Shown here in pieces: positions 20,050 to 30,846 of a stretch of 64,000 bases of DNA. The notes below the pieces were generated by a model, which saw only the letters and a list, made by a program, of their open reading frames with translations, searched no databases and had not been told where the DNA came from. Within the stretch, counting starts at the first letter, position 1. Every line of letters begins with the position of its first letter. The stretch comes from Aquatica leii (Eukaryota > Arthropoda > Insecta > Coleoptera > Lampyridae). The stretch covers positions 131,148,545-131,212,544 of the forward strand of contig CM069433.1 of the NCBI GenBank assembly GCA_035610365.1. The letters are read 5' to 3'. A program made the translations under genes and the position numbers.

Positions 20050-21300
20050 ATGTAAAGAAGACATTGGGGAAAGTTCGAGAAATATTCTACTGGATGAACA
20101 ACAAAGAAGGAGTCATGGAATTGTGCCGTAAGTACACGGTCTGCGCATCAGGAAATGGTTCAGCGAAAAAGCGCACAGCACCCATGGAACAGTATAACGT
20201 GGGAAGTCCTTTAGAAAAAGTAGCGATTAACAGAGCCTTGGGAAACACATACATTCTGGTGGCGATAGATTATTTCACGAAATGGGCGGACACTTACGCC
20301 ATACCCAATCAAGCAGCTACAGTCGCAGTGAAAGAGTCTTTCTGTCGGTTTGGAGTTGGAATTACATTCCGACCAAGGCCGCAACTTTGAATCTGGGCTG
20401 TTTCAAGAAGTTTGCCGACTGTTGGGAATTAAGAAAACTAGGACGACGTTTTTTCATCCTCAATCTGATGACATGGTTAAACAGATGAATCGAACAATAG
20501 GAAAGTACTTAGTCAAAGTAGTGTCCAAACACGAAAGAAACTGGGAAAACAAATAAATTGCAAATTGCCAGCGACAGAATGAAGACCAGATATAACGTCA
20601 AGGCACAAAATGGTGGGTTTCAACCTGGCGTGGCTGTATAATCCCTAAAGAAGACGTGGTTTGTCGCAGAACTAGCAGAACCAGAAATCAAGTCGAAGTT
20701 CTGGAAAGGCTAGGTTCGGAGTTACAACCAAGGAATAACAAGACCTGTTTCAAACATGAAAAGATTACCCCATTGCACATTGCGTAAGCGAGGATCTTGG
20801 CATGTCCAGAGGGATTGCAGTTGTATTTAAAAAGAAGTTTGGATGTGAACTACGATCACAGCAACTGGCAGTCGGAAAAGTTTTAAAAGCACGTGGTGAC
20901 CAACGCTTTGCTTTCTGTGTGGTCACCAAGAAGTACTCACGTACAAAGCGATTATACGAACATCTGTGGCGAGCATTATGGAATCTCAAGAGAAAAATGG
21001 AGTTCTACAATAAACAATCGGCAGTACAGTAGAATATCGGGTCAGAAAAAGTCCATTGACTGTTACTTTTATGCTCAGGGAAGTTGGAGAAATGGAGAGA
21101 GCTGCCACGATCCTTTCTACCGGTGTCGCGTCCAGCTTCCTGTTCTGGGACAGAACAGTTTTAAGAAGGGGACAGTGAAACGTTCTCGAAGTTATTGTCA
21201 ACTTCGAGAAAGTTTATCGAAGGATGTAAAAAATTCTCGACACAGATAACAGAAATATATAAAAAGCATTCAAAAAGAGCTGAGGTCAGTTTTTCAGTCT
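20050..21300 (+). mobile_element. Gypsy-type retrotransposon relic (integrase and LTR edge)
   Basis: Plus-strand frames give the Gypsy integrase: a zinc-finger-side CRKYTVCASGN, then LGNTYILVAIDYFTKWADTY, and after a frameshift near 20350 HSDQGRNFESGLFQEVCRL and FHPQSDDMVKQMNRT. The first catalytic aspartate position appears replaced (AINRALG where the family has an Asp) and the glutamate of the DDE triad is not where expected. From 20565 the frame jumps to the C-terminal SDRMKTR region, implying an internal deletion. Bases 21178-21310 look like LTR sequence, with ATATATAAAAAG as TATA-like element, and match 18205-18315. Inactive relic. Confidence 0.75.
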
Positions 21301-21309
21301 GAAGTTAAG

Positions 21310-21909
21310 AAGATTGCCGGTTAAAATAAATAAGCGATTAACGTGTGTGATAAGATAAACAGATCAGGTGCCCGTGCCAAATAAATACAACGGCGTATAA
21401 GCGTACGTGCTTGTAATGTAAACAAATAGCGGTTTAGATAAACAGAAGATATCGCTTTATAAAAGAAACCGTACACCCGTTTGATGTGCCAATTTATGGA
21501 ACACTCATGCTTCCTATTTAATGCCACCTCAGTTATGATTCGCTGTTTATTTAATGCTTCAGTTTCCATTATTCATATAATCAAATTTGTATCGTTAATT
21601 ACACATAAAAACTTATAAAATACGTCATATCTCGGGATACAGCAGTAACTCTCAGTAATAGTTGTGAAAATACAATAGAGTTGTCACGGTACTCAAGAGA
21701 CCCAAAGAACGAAACCGCCTCATCGTTTGCGGTTTGGCGCCTTAACTTTAATTACACCACTAAGTCAAAGATGTAGCGATGGTTAACAGGATTCTTAAGA
21801 ATAAAGCTTCTGGAGTCGATGGTATCCCCGTAACTTACTTTCATTTTGAGGTTTGTTATCATTAGGTACTTCAAAAAGCACAAATATTAATAAAGTAAAC
21901 TAAACATAT
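21310..21909 (+). other. Probable LTR remainder and a LINE RT scrap
   Basis: Bases 21305-21440 resemble 46068-46190 (AAGAAGATT ... GCGATTAACG ... GAT), suggesting LTR-derived sequence. At about 21777-21850 the + strand reads NKASGVDGIPV, a fragment of the LINE reverse transcriptase first motif, too short to classify. The rest shows nothing. Confidence 0.35.
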
Positions 21910-24900
21910 TTATTTGTACATTCCTGGCACCCTATACAAAAATAGTCCATCATCATCATAAAAACAATCATTTAACTTATAAGTAGCACCTCTTTTTAAT
22001 TTTTCATTGGGAATGGTAATTTTTTCGGGGTATTCTAATAAATAACTGTCCTCCTTCCTTTTTATCACGCTGGTCAGTTTCGTAGTACTTGATTTATAGA
22101 TTTCAGGTGGTATAATTTTATCAATAGGTTTTTTTATGGTCACTTCACTCGGTTGTTGAGGTTGTCGCAGTAAAACTTCATCATCTGACAATGCCATACC
22201 TTGTAGAGACTTTTTATGAATTTTATCTTCTAAGGCGTGCAACGTAATGTGTTTACTAAAACTTGATTGAGGACCGCCCACCACGTACGTATCATTCTTT
22301 GTTGGACTATCATTTTTTTTATAAGACTTGTTCCTATTTTGCTTTGTATCATCAACGTTTTTATTTTTTAAACGTTCATAACTTGTGATAATATTTGAAA
22401 ACTCATTTCCTACTCTTAGTCTGTGGTTACTTATGGGCTTTTCGGAAGTAGTGGGTAAAACTGTTTTCATTTGTTTTGCGTTTTCGAAGGTTCTGTTACT
22501 GAATTTTTTCAAATGCTCAACTAATCTTGGATTCAAATCTGTTAATTGATTTTCTTTGAATAATCTCCAATTTTCTTTAACAGAATTGTCATGATTTTGT
22601 ATTTTCCTTTCGGATTTCTTCGTCCAAGTAGCCTTCAAAATTTTCTGCAAACATATTAAGTTTATTAGTAACTTAGTCGATTTAAATGTAGGTTATGGTT
22701 AAAAGCAGGATGTGTAAATAGTCAACTTAAAAAATTTGAATCATAGAGAACATTTTGATACTGTTGTGCAGTAACAGGAAACAGTATGATTCATTTTGTC
22801 TGGTCTAAGACTATTACATCTTTGCTTATATTTGACAATTCGAATTTTATTAATTGTGATGTTTACCGTTACTACACTGAAAGGTTAACTCGTCTATAAG
22901 CTGTACATAAAAAGTGACAAAATGGGTATAATCAAATTTAAATATTTTTAATGTAATTTAAAAATTTACGTTAGAGATCATTTCATGACTAAAGAACCGT
23001 GAGGTGCGCGTCGGATAAATTCGGAATTTGACGATCATGCGAAATAAATTCTAACTAAAAACATCATCTGTAAACAATGCACATTAACTGTAATGGTTTA
23101 TCTTTAATTTAACTAAAAAATGAATGCATACAAGACGATGAATATAATATAAAAAAATATAAAACACAAAGATGAAAAAGAGCTTGTAACAACTTGTGGA
23201 ATAAGTGTGGACACCTCAAACGCCCTATGAAAAGTGCAAACGTTTTTTGGTTAGCTAGTGTACTGACATTCGGAACAAAATTGGTTTCTGCGCAGCGGTT
23301 CTTTAGTCATGAAATGAACTCTACTTCTTTTTCTTTTCTAGATCATAAGTTTCACTTTAATGTGCTTTAACTATCCAGTAAGTATATTAATAGCAAAAAT
23401 AAACATCCTTGGGTTATACAAAACGGTTTTGTTCTATTGTAAAAAAAACAACAAATTACAAACCAGTGATACAAAGCTTGAAATTAAGCATTATAATTAG
23501 TAAGTATTTTATTAAAAATCTTTGGGATTTGGAGCATGTTCTAAAAAGTCAATTGAATTAATTCAGTATAAATGTTAAGTCGGCGTTGGTAAAGTGATAC
23601 CTTTGGCAGCATTGGTAAGGTGAGATCTAATAAACCCCAATCTAAACAAAAAATATTACAATAGCGAAAATTATGCAGGCTATGAAAACAGAATTTTCAA
23701 AATAATTTCTTTATTGAGGAATAGTAGTAAATAACTGTCAATATATGTAATACCTGGTTATAAAGAAAGGTCAGAAAATCTATAAAACAAAAAAAATATA
23801 CATACAAGATTTTTCGAATGTAATTACAAGAGGCTTACTTGAAATACATGCGAATTTATTTCGATCCAATAGTATCGTTTTACTTTTTATTTTATATTTA
23901 TAAGTGTTATAAGCCTTTTGTTTTGTATTCGTTAGTTTGAGTTGAGGGCGCGCATGAGTGGCAGCCATGTTTATATATTTTGTTTTTAATTTAGTAGTAG
24001 GTGGCTGAGCGGACGTAATTCTTTTTTTGGCGTACGGGAGATTGTTTAACTTCTATAAAACCAAATATTATTACTTTGTATTATTATCCTAAAGGCGGGT
24101 TGCACAAAGCAAAAAATCAAAAATGTAACAACTGATTATTTCTCAAAACAATTGCTACATAACCAAATAAACCAAGTTTATTGGTGATGTAACAATGTAT
24201 TTCAGAAATAATCACTTGCTACATTTTTGATTTGCTTTGTGCAACCCGGCTTAAGACTACCAGAACCGTGGAAAACTCGCTTAAGAGCACGCAAGCAATC
24301 AATTGCACCGATGCCTGACACCGTAACGATACGTAAGAAGCAGCAATCACGGAAAGAACTTAGTTCAGTTCGAATAATTAGAAGTGTCAGCAGCAGAGAG
24401 TTACCCCAAACGAGACACGGATTAACACCAAAAAATCAAATAGTACATGTAGTAGCCGCGAAAATCTCATCACTTCAACTTTAAAACGATAAGAGCGAAC
24501 AACTTGCGACGGGACAACTGGAGATTACCTCGTTACGTGGAAATAGCCGAACAGCTGGTAGGAAATAAACACGTTAAACGCGATCCGCCAGCGCCAACAA
24601 GGCAGGTCAGTATTTAGAAATTTTAGCGCACGTAAAATCCGAGATAAGTTAAATTAAATTAAGACAAAATTACAAATTGCGAAAATAAAGAACACAACGG
24701 GGAGAAATCGACATGACTGAAAACAAAGAAATAAATTTAAACGACATCATAAAAAAATACTACAGGTAGAAGGAAAAATTGATGAGACAAATGCAAACAC
24801 GAACCGACATTTAGAGAAAATGAAGAAACTGAAAGAGACCATAAATTAACAGACAGGGAAGATCAACTAGAAAATGAGCTAAGAAAAATAATTAGGAAGA

Positions 24901-26908
24901 AAATGGTGGTTCAACTGTAGGAAAATGAGATAGATTTTATCAACAGACTGGGAGAGATAAAAGAAAATCAAAATGAGCAGTAAAGATGGGGATCACAACA
25001 ATACTAAAAAAACGGGAGATTATGAGGAACACAAAGAAATTGACAGGAACAAAAATAGGAATAAGTGATGACCTGAACAAGAAGATAAAAGAAAAGAAAA
25101 AACAATTAATCTCTTACATGATAGACTAGGAGCAGTAATTAGGAAGAATAAACAACTAATAAATGAAGAAGAGTGGTGCATTGAAGACATTACAGGAAGA
25201 GATAATAAAAATAAGGAAGTAATAACACGTAATGATACAGAGGAACAAAAGAAAAGAATCAGATCCACAAATGAGAAAGAATCAAGCCCTGCCCGAGGAG
25301 CAATATCACAAAAGAAAAACTGGGCACTGACCATACTAACACCCTCACAGGAGGAAGATTTAATCAAAACACTTAGGAATATCACAAAGACAAATCGAAA
25401 CCAACAAATTCCAAAAACTAGGAAATGAAAACCAGACGGAAGTAAAAAAGACGACGAAAATAGGCAAGGAAAAAAGGCAAATGAGATCAATACCTAACGA
25501 CGAAGACAGAAGAACAGCAGGGAAAAAATAAAGTAGAAACAGAAAAAATTGGTATAGGAACATGGAATATAAATACAATCAAAGGTAAAGCGATAGAGAT
25601 TACAGAAGAAATGGATAACAACAAAATACAAATAAAGGAAAGAGGAAGAAAAAAGGAAACACAAGATGAACAAATAAATTTGTAATATACCATAATATAC
25701 TACGCCGGAAGCGATGCAAGAAAGAGAGCAAAAGAAGAGGTGGGAATAATAATAATAATAATAGAGGAACTAAACAAACGATTAACGGAAAGCCCTACAC
25801 TCAAGAACAGTACTAGTTACAATAAACTCCAACAGAAAATAAACATTATACAAATATACGGCCGATAGACGGTACACAAGAAGAGGAAGTAGAAGAATTC
25901 TAAAACAATTTACAAGAAATACTGGATGAAGCAAGAGGAAACAGAACCATCCATAATAATGGGCGACTGCAATTCAAGAGTAGGGAACGACCATACTAGA
26001 GGCATGGGAAAATGTAGAGAGCAAACAGTAAACCGTAACAGGATGAAAATGATCGAGTTCTTTCAATGAAATGATCTGTTAATAGGAAACATACTACGGA
26101 AACAAGAAATGGAAGATAAGTACACCTTTACTTATTTTAGAAAATTAAAGCCCCCAGGTAGGCACTATAAGCACAGAGAACATTATTATATATTGTTATT
26201 CGGTCCAAAAAATAAAAGGAACATCTGATCACTTGACTACCTCAATAGTGTATGGATTAATGAGTACATGCTAAAGAATTGACCAAGCTGCATTCATAAT
26301 AAGATATGTATTAACATATAGTTAAGAAACAGAATCACTATCGCTGGCAAATATATCCTGACAAAGTCTACACTTTAAATCAATGCATATATTTAAGGTG
26401 GATCAAGGAATATAAAACTAACACCTACAAGAGCTTAAGAATAAAGGAAGAACATTAAAGCATACAACAAAAAAACAAGTCATAAATAACTAACGTTACT
26501 TACAGCGATAACTTCAGGTAATGCTGGAAAACCTTCTGACAGTTTCTCAATAGTCCATTCTTCAGGATCTGTCTGATTTAAATATAATATTTGCTCCTTA
26601 TCAGCCCAGCTTAAAAAATTCGGAGACTTTTCTTTGAAATACTTTTGTTTAACAATCAAATGCTGCTCCTTTTCTTTTTGATGTTGAATTTCTTTTATAT
26701 GATCATAGTAACTAGTGCCTACATTCATAAAATCGGATTCTAAGTCAAAATCGTACTCTTCTAGATCTATGATATCGTTCTCCATTAAATTCTTCCGTTT
26801 ATCAATTCCTGGGTTTAACATAAGACGTCTCCTGGCAAAGTTTCTTTGTATTTCTTTAACAGCCTTTAAATTATTGTTGGTAAATAAACGTCTGGCAATA
26901 AAATACAT
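21910..26908 (-). CDS. NGRN: Neugrin homologue (mitochondrial rRNA/ribosome factor)
   Basis: Two exons on the - strand, complement of 26504-26908 and 21910-22644, giving 379 residues with no lesion. The donor (GCT|GTAAGT) and acceptor (TTTGCAG|AAA) are consensus and phase 0. Residues 1-30 are Arg-rich and free of acidic residues apart from one Glu, like a mitochondrial presequence. Residues about 99-145 (FLSWADKEQILYLNQTDPEE followed by WTIEKLSEGF) match the helix-turn-helix-like neugrin core, and the last 29 residues (KRGATYKLNDCFYDDDGLFL, then YRVPG) match the conserved neugrin C-terminus. In vertebrates neugrin is needed for 16S mitochondrial rRNA and intramitochondrial translation; the role here is inferred. 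A middle stretch (about 195-245) is Lys/Asn-rich and probably disordered. AATAAA overlaps the stop codon on the - strand. The 3.9-kb intron holds two MITEs and a LINE. Confidence 0.85.
22974..23321. mobile_element. Tc1/mariner-type MITE (348 bp) in neugrin intron
   Basis: Inverted ends GAGATCATTTCATGACTAAA and, read inward from the right, GAGTTCATTTCATGACTAAA; both continue with GAACCG. Flanked by TA on both sides (22972-22973, 23322-23323). No coding sequence. Confidence 0.72.
24094..24250. mobile_element. 157-bp palindromic MITE
   Basis: Ends GGCGGGTTGCACAAAGC and GCTTTGTGCAACCCGGC are inverse copies. Pairing continues inward for about 45 bp (ATCAAAAATGTAAC against TACATTTTTGAT, TGATTATTTCT against AGAAATAATCA). 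Flanking TAA (left) and TTAA (right) make a short A/T target likely. It lies in the neugrin intron. Confidence 0.7.
24700..26330 (+). mobile_element. LINE (non-LTR retrotransposon) 5' half, in neugrin intron
   Basis: Plus-strand sequence, antisense to neugrin. It begins with a Lys/Glu-rich coiled-coil-like region (start MTENKEINLNDIIKKYY at about 24713). From about 25550 an apurinic-type endonuclease follows: IGTWNINTIKGKAIEI, later EPSIIMGDCNSRVGNDHTRG (about 25945-26005) and YTFTYFRKL. These are N-terminal and middle endonuclease motifs of an RTE/Craack-like LINE. Many stops interrupt it and no reverse transcriptase follows, so the copy is 3'-truncated. A long apparent ORF on the opposite strand (25490-25020) is only the antisense of this A-rich sequence. 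An AAT microsatellite lies at 25746-25765. Confidence 0.65.
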
Positions 26909-27376
26909 TGTATAAAAGATTTTAAATAAATATTTACTACAATATTTGTAAGGTTAAAAATTGAGGTTATATTACTTAAACACCTAAACATTTAAATACG
27001 TACAATAGCCAGAGGCGTAGTTGTAAGTTTATCGTAGCGTTGCACAATTTTTTTGAAAAACATGAACTAAATTTAAAAACTCGTGGTGGCAGATTAATCG
27101 TCCAATCGCAATTAAGTAATTCTGACAAGTACCTTCGTCGGCAAAAGTTTTAATTTGCGTCTATGTGTTTATAAATTATTTATTGTGTTATCAAATCTTC
27201 AGTTTTTTGCCATTATTTAATATTTATCTATACTAGTAGATGTTTTAATTCTTACAATTGTGCATCTTTTTGTTGAACGGTAAGTCGAATATGTTTATTC
27301 TTATTGCACTCTACTATAACGTACCTTATCATCAACATTCATTTTGCATTCATTTTTACGCTTATTATAACAGTTT
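26909..27376. promoter_or_regulatory. Upstream region of neugrin
   Basis: AT-rich sequence immediately 5' of the - strand neugrin start; presumed promoter and 5' UTR. No TATA box is evident, as usual for housekeeping mitochondrial genes. Confidence 0.3.
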
Positions 27377-28193
27377 AAAAAGGCTAGTTTTTACAGATAC
27401 GAAATTCGCAATTTTTATCCGAACAAACATGGCGGTCGGAAAAAATATTAAAATAATTTTAACTTTCGTCCGAACTTCGGATGTCAAATTTAAGCAGTGG
27501 AAATCTATTTTCTCTATTTCAACATCAGAATTAGCGATTCTTACACTAAAATCCGTGTAAGAATAAGCCAATTCTTACACGAATTTTAGTAATGTTAGTT
27601 TTTTTAAAGTTAGTATCTCTGCATCGTAAGTTGACGTTACATGAAAAAGAAATCAAAAGTATTGGAAGTTAACAATTGAAATTCAAATTTTGATGCCAAG
27701 ATAAAATAAAAACGTCCTATTAATTCAAAGTTATTTACTTATAAAGGTATAAAGAGAAAATTTTGTATGAGATTTTAGGTTAACACATAAATTTCAATAT
27801 GTCAAAGTGTAAGTGCTGCCAATTCAGTAAAATATAAATTTCCCAATGTTGTTTTAAAAATTAAAATTATACGAAAAATATTAAATATTGTATCGAAATA
27901 GAGAAAATAGTATAAAGCACACGTCATAGAATACGTTTCAATCACTCGACCGCTTCATAAACTCACCGCTGCGCGGCTCGTGTATGAAACGCGGTCTCGT
28001 GATTGAAGTGCGTTCATTCTGTAACTTGTGTTTTAATATACTATACTACAAACCTACAAACTGTGAAACATTAAAGTGACTATTAAAAAATCGGATTTGT
28101 GAAAACAGCCTTTTCACGAATTTTGAATCGCTATCTTTGTTCGGATCAAAATGCGAATGCGAATTTCGTATCTGTGAAAACTAGCCTTAAAAG
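27377..28193. mobile_element. TIR element (about 0.8 kb) with internal hairpins
   Basis: The left end AAGGCTAGTTTTTACAGATA continues with CGAAATTCGCA; the right end inverse is AAGGCTAGTTTTCACAGATA, continuing in the same way, to about 50 bp. The interior holds two strong palindromes: 27546-27589 (CTAAAATCCGTGTAAGAAT against its inverse) and 27929-28018 (CGTTTCAATCAC ... GTGATTGAAGTGCG, with TTCATA/TATGAA inside). No transposase. The target duplication is unresolved because A/T runs blur both edges. Confidence 0.65.
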
Positions 28194-28242
28194 TATTTTC
28201 AACATTTTGCATTTTAGAAGCTAGTAAATCAAAGAAGAGTTC

Positions 28243-28359
28243 ATGTCGAAGCACAAAACATTATTAAAACTGGGGTTTATTCGACAAACAAAAACTGCTG
28301 GTGTATGGTCATTTTCTTTAGAGGAAGCTATTGAACTAACCTGTGCTGCAATTGAATAA
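28243..28359 (+). other. Short ORF, 38 codons, unrecognised
   Basis: A frame from ATG at 28243 to TAA at 28357-28359 encodes a compact peptide (SKHKTLLKLGFIRQTKTAGV then WSFSLEEAIELTC). It is preceded by a plausible splice acceptor (GCATTTTAG, 28208-28216). An overlapping frame also stays open through most of this stretch. It could be a terminal exon or a decayed gene; I do not recognise it. Confidence 0.25.
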
Positions 28360-28674
28360 TTGAAAAGTTTCATAAAACAAACAATATAGTAATATTTGTT
28401 ATTATTTATACAATATTAATATAATAAGTGTCATTAGAAATAAAACTTTACATTCTGAGCATAGAATATTAAAATCTACTTAAACCCTTAAACGGTCGAT
28501 GTATGTCAGGAGATAAATTAACATAGGAAATTTTCTACACTAAACCTGTGCAAGTTGAATCAAATCGGGTTACGTATCTCACGAGATACATAAGCAAAGA
28601 GGCGGGTTGTAAAGTTGGGGGATGTATAGTGCGCGACCGGTAAACGTAGAAACGTTATTTACTTAGTGCGTGCA

Positions 28675-30468
28675 ATGGCGGAATCAAATAATATGAATAT
28701 GGTAAGTGCTAAAGTTGTAAAAATAATCAGATTTTGATTTTTTCATCAATATATACCTCTGCAATGCAATGTGTTTTCCAGCTCGCCGAAATTAGCACTA
28801 CAAGTTTGTACGGCCGAAAAATTAGAGAAGAACGCTACGTAGTATTGCTACCGCCTGGAAATGTATTTGATATTGGATCGTCTTCGGACGATGACGAGAT
28901 GGATTTAGATTCTCGCTAAGAACCCCCTTGAAAATGATTCTTCTAATGATAACTGGTGTAGCGACGATGAGATACCACTTTTAAATATTGCCTCAACTTC
29001 TTCGAAAACAACGAACATCAGATGGAAGAAGACAAAAGAAAAGAGAGAAGTACCCAACTATAAATGGGCTAAAGAAGATTTTGAACATAATAAACCTTCC
29101 ATCGACATCGAATACAATGAGCCCCATGCTGTACTTACACCTCTTCAATATTTCCAAAAATTCTTTGATAATTCGGTTATTCAATACATAACAGACCAAA
29201 CGAATTTATACTCTACCTTGACAACTGGATCTTAGATCAAGATATTCTCATCTGAGATAAAAGCATTTATTGGTATTGAAATTCTAATGGACATCATTCG
29301 AATGCCGTCATTTAAAGATTACTGGGCATTGAATACCCTATATAGTCTTATTAAAGACGTAATGCCTGTGAACAGATTTAAAAAACTGCGAAGGCTAATA
29401 CAGTTCCAGGACAACAATACAGAAGCAAATGGATACCGTTTATTCAAAATAAGGCCCCTCTTTGAGAAGATTTGACTGAATTGTACTCACATTGAACATG
29501 AAACTCTATTCTCCATAGATGAAATGATTTTGTATAAGGAAACTAGAGGAGGATATGTTCGCCAATACATGCCAAAAAAGTGGGGATTCAAGATTTTCGT
29601 GCGGATCGGAGTATCTGGTATTGTGTATGACTTTTTCATTTACACAGGATCTACAACATTTGACAACATGACATTTTCCCTAAACGAATTCGAACTTGGT
29701 TCAGGTGGTAAAGTTGTTGTTCATCTTTGCAACACAATACCTGATCCCCGAAACAGTGTTGTGTATTTTGACAATTGGTTTACCTCTTTAGAGCTTATCG
29801 CACTATTGAAAAATAAATATGGAATAAATAGTTTAGGGACTATCAGGAGCAACCGCTTACGAAGGTGTACTTTAGATGCAGACAAAACTCTTCTGAAAAA
29901 GGGCCGAGGAAGTTTTGATTACAAGGTTGATAATCAAGCAGGTATTGCGGTAGTGAAATGGGCAGACACAAAATGTGTTACCCTCGCCAGCTCCTGTGTA
30001 TCGAACTAACCTGTGGTTCAAGTAAAACGTTACAGTAAAGAGGAAAAAAGAAAGGTTGACGTTGATTGTCCTCAAATTATAAAACAATATAATACTCACA
30101 TGGGCGGCGTTGATTTGGCCGACATGCTCATTGCCGTATACAAAACGCCATACAAGTCAAAGAGATGGTATTTGGGTATATTTAGCCAATTAATTGATAT
30201 ATCCATAAATAACGCTTGGCTTCTATATAGAAGAGACATGAATGTATTTGGAAACAAAAAACATAAAAACCTGAAAACATTTCGCATTCATTTAGCCTCG
30301 TCCATTATAAAAACTGAAAGCCTTACAAAAGTAATAAGAAAATCCGATTTTGCAATGGAACAACCATCCAGAAAAGTTAAACTTCCTGTGAGTGCTAGAC
30401 CCACTAATGACATACGGTTTGATCAAGTAGGACATATAACATATGTTATACATTATATGTATATATGA
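28675..30468 (+). pseudogene. piggyBac-type transposase, nearly full length, broken
   Basis: Plus strand. A short first exon (28675-28701, MAESNNMNM) with donor GTAAGT and acceptor TTTTCCAG (28781) leads into the main exon. Visible are an acidic N-terminus (SSSDDDEMD), the PGBD domain start (a TDQTNLYS stretch followed by a FIGIEILMDIIRMPSFKDYW run), FSIDEMILYKETRGG with the first catalytic Asp, SVVYFDNWFTSLELIALL with the second, then NTHMGGVDLADMLIAVYKT with the third and fourth Asp, and SARPTNDIRFDQVGH. The C-terminal cysteine-rich finger is missing after 30440. Lesions: shifts near 28915, a stop near 29236, a stop at about 29475 and another at 30009. All catalytic aspartates are still readable. 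Left end possibly at TTAA 28480-28483. Confidence 0.82.
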
Positions 30469-30846
30469 GCAGAAATTAAACGTTCTACTGTTAGATTGGC
30501 CTGATGAAGTTGACAGAATAACCAACGAAACGTAGCCACAATTACTACAGAGTTTTCTTTCTGAGTTGTGCCTATCCTCCACATCGAAGGATCTATGGTC
30601 GCATAGAATCACTACCAAGGATTTTTATGTTTTATTCCTGCAAGAAAGGCTAAAATGGTAGGTTTCGTTTCTTTGAAAAGTTTATAATTGGAGATATATT
30701 GAAATAAGAAAACTGACTCTAAAAAAAACAAATTAAAAAAACTAAAGCACATTGGCAATACATTTTCTTCAAGAATCATAAACTGAAATATACGTGCATT
30801 CTAAAATTAAATGGAAACTACACATTTTTGTAGGGTTAAACTATAG
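30469..30846. other. Sequence between the two piggyBac genes
   Basis: Contains CTGATGA ... CCAACGAAACG (30502-30532), resembling parts of a hammerhead ribozyme core, and GGGTTAA at 30833-30839, which could be a piggyBac terminus (inverse TTAACCC). No ORF. Confidence 0.35.

Noticed and set aside
25020..25693. Long minus-strand ORFs rich in Phe, Leu and Ser
   Set aside because: They are the antisense of an A-rich, Lys-rich LINE coding region; composition alone explains the open frames.
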